This document shows, in pieces, positions 14,501 through 15,055 of a DNA stretch of 15,055 nucleotides. The DNA comes from Alcaligenaceae bacterium. Its GTDB lineage: Bacteria > Pseudomonadota > Gammaproteobacteria > Burkholderiales > Burkholderiaceae_B. The number at the start of each line of letters is the position of its first letter. Within the stretch, counting starts at the first letter, position 1. The notes beneath the pieces were generated by a model, which saw only the letters and a program-made list of their open reading frames with translations, had not been told where the DNA came from and did not search any database. The stretch covers positions 1-15,055 of the forward strand of contig JAJUJN010000014.1 in the NCBI GenBank assembly GCA_029265335.1. The letters are read 5' to 3'. The position numbers and the translations under genes were made by a program.

Positions 14501-15055
14501 ATGGCTTTATTGCAGATTTCCGAGCCCGGCATGTCGCCGGCGCCGCACCAACGGCGCATTGCCGTGGGTATCGACCTCGGCACCACTCACTCGCTGGTGG
14601 CCGCTGTGCGCAGCGGCACCGCTGAGGTGTTGCGCGACGCCGAAAACCGCGCTCTGCTGCCGTCGGTGGTGCGGTACGCCGAAGATGGCGGCGTTGAGAT
14701 CGGCTACAAGGCGCGACAGGCGCTCTCGCAAGATCCCAACAATACGGTGGCGTCGGTCAAGCGATTCATGGGCCGGGCGCACGCCGATCTGGTCGAGCGC
14801 AGCGGTGGCTATCACCTGGTAGAAGGCGACGGGCTGGTGCGCATACGCACGGTACAGGGTGATATCACCCCCGTTGAAGTGTCGGCGCAGATCCTGGCCA
14901 AGTTGCGCCAGCTGGCCGAAGATGTCATGGGCGACGACCTGGTGGGGGCCGTGGTGACGGTGCCCGCCTATTTCGACGACGCTCAGCGCCAGGCCACCAA
15001 AGACGCGGCCCGCTTGGCCAACATCAACGTGTTGCGCCTTCTCAATGAGCCTACC
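14501..15055 (+). CDS. hscA: Hsp70-type chaperone HscA, N-terminal part
   Basis: The reading frame runs open from ATG 14501 to the window edge (185 codons; E. coli HscA is about 616 residues). The Hsp70 nucleotide-binding domain is clear: phosphate-1 motif [13 protein letters not shown] (22-34), [10 protein letters not shown] (50-59), [10 protein letters not shown] (83-92), [20 protein letters not shown] (151-170), and LRLLNEPT at the edge. The TTHS tract, the short PSVVRY segment and the gene order after hscB point to HscA rather than DnaK. HscA uses ATP to drive cluster release from IscU by binding its LPPVK motif. No good Shine-Dalgarno precedes the ATG. The first 18 residues ([18 protein letters not shown]) match the kind of short N-terminal leader seen in HscA proteins. 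M11 (14531) is an alternative start. fdx and iscX are expected just outside the window. Confidence 0.95.
   Translation, partial: MALLQISEPGMSPAPHQRRIAVGIDLGTTHSLVAAVRSGTAEVLRDAENRALLPSVVRYAEDGGVEIGYKARQALSQDPNNTVASVKRFMGRAHADLVERSGGYHLVEGDGLVRIRTVQGDITPVEVSAQILAKLRQLAEDVMGDDLVGAVVTVPAYFDDAQRQATKDAARLANINVLRLLNEPT

Noticed and set aside
14335..14586. Small antisense frame in the hscB-hscA gap
   Set aside because: It runs into the antisense of hscA, has no ribosome binding site and shows no protein-like composition.
1..15055. CRISPR array, insertion sequence, tRNA or phage genes
   Set aside because: Read on both strands, no regularly spaced repeats, transposase or integrase motifs, or cloverleaf-like tRNA sequence were found.

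Overview
The window looks like a stretch of chromosome from a high-GC betaproteobacterium, most likely Burkholderiales and probably Alcaligenaceae-like. This rests on gene content and order: tyrB divergent from uvrB, then a low-molecular-weight phosphatase and an iscRSUA-hscBA operon with Bordetella-like proteins. It is inferred from the sequence, not from a database match.

Region 1 (1-5948, + strand) is the distal part of a lipopolysaccharide (LPS) assembly operon. It holds the C-terminal end of a WaaE/LgtF-type family-2 glycosyltransferase, two GT-B (family-4-like) glycosyltransferases, a WaaL-type O-antigen ligase, a NodB-type polysaccharide deacetylase without a signal peptide, and a third GT-B glycosyltransferase. 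Genes overlap or lie 1-9 bases apart, so they are almost certainly co-transcribed from a promoter left of the window. Together they would extend the core or a short glycan, deacetylate an N-acetyl sugar, and ligate glycan to lipid A-core.

Region 2 (5961-8089, - strand) holds a small outer-membrane beta-barrel protein and tyrB, an aromatic/aspartate aminotransferase. A 134-base spacer between them contains three consecutive perfect hairpins, one of which is probably the tyrB terminator.

Region 3 (8282-11019, + strand) holds uvrB (nucleotide excision repair) and a low-molecular-weight protein-tyrosine phosphatase that may be leaderless. A strong intrinsic terminator follows at 11110-11140.

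Region 4 (11141-15055, + strand) is the Isc iron-sulfur assembly operon: iscR, iscS, iscU, iscA, hscB and the first 185 codons of hscA. IscR represses the operon when its own cluster is loaded. IscS supplies sulfur to the IscU scaffold, IscA acts as carrier, and HscB/HscA release clusters from IscU. The iscR leader has one near-consensus type-1 IscR site over the -10 and ribosome binding site, and a second weaker site exactly 30 bases upstream. A 226-base gap with competing hairpins separates hscB from hscA.

I see no mobile element, CRISPR array, tRNA or rRNA, and no clearly new multi-gene system. The parts most worth a second look are the deacetylase-containing LPS module, the tandem IscR sites with the enlarged cluster loop of IscR, and the structured hscB-hscA and tyrB-omp spacers.
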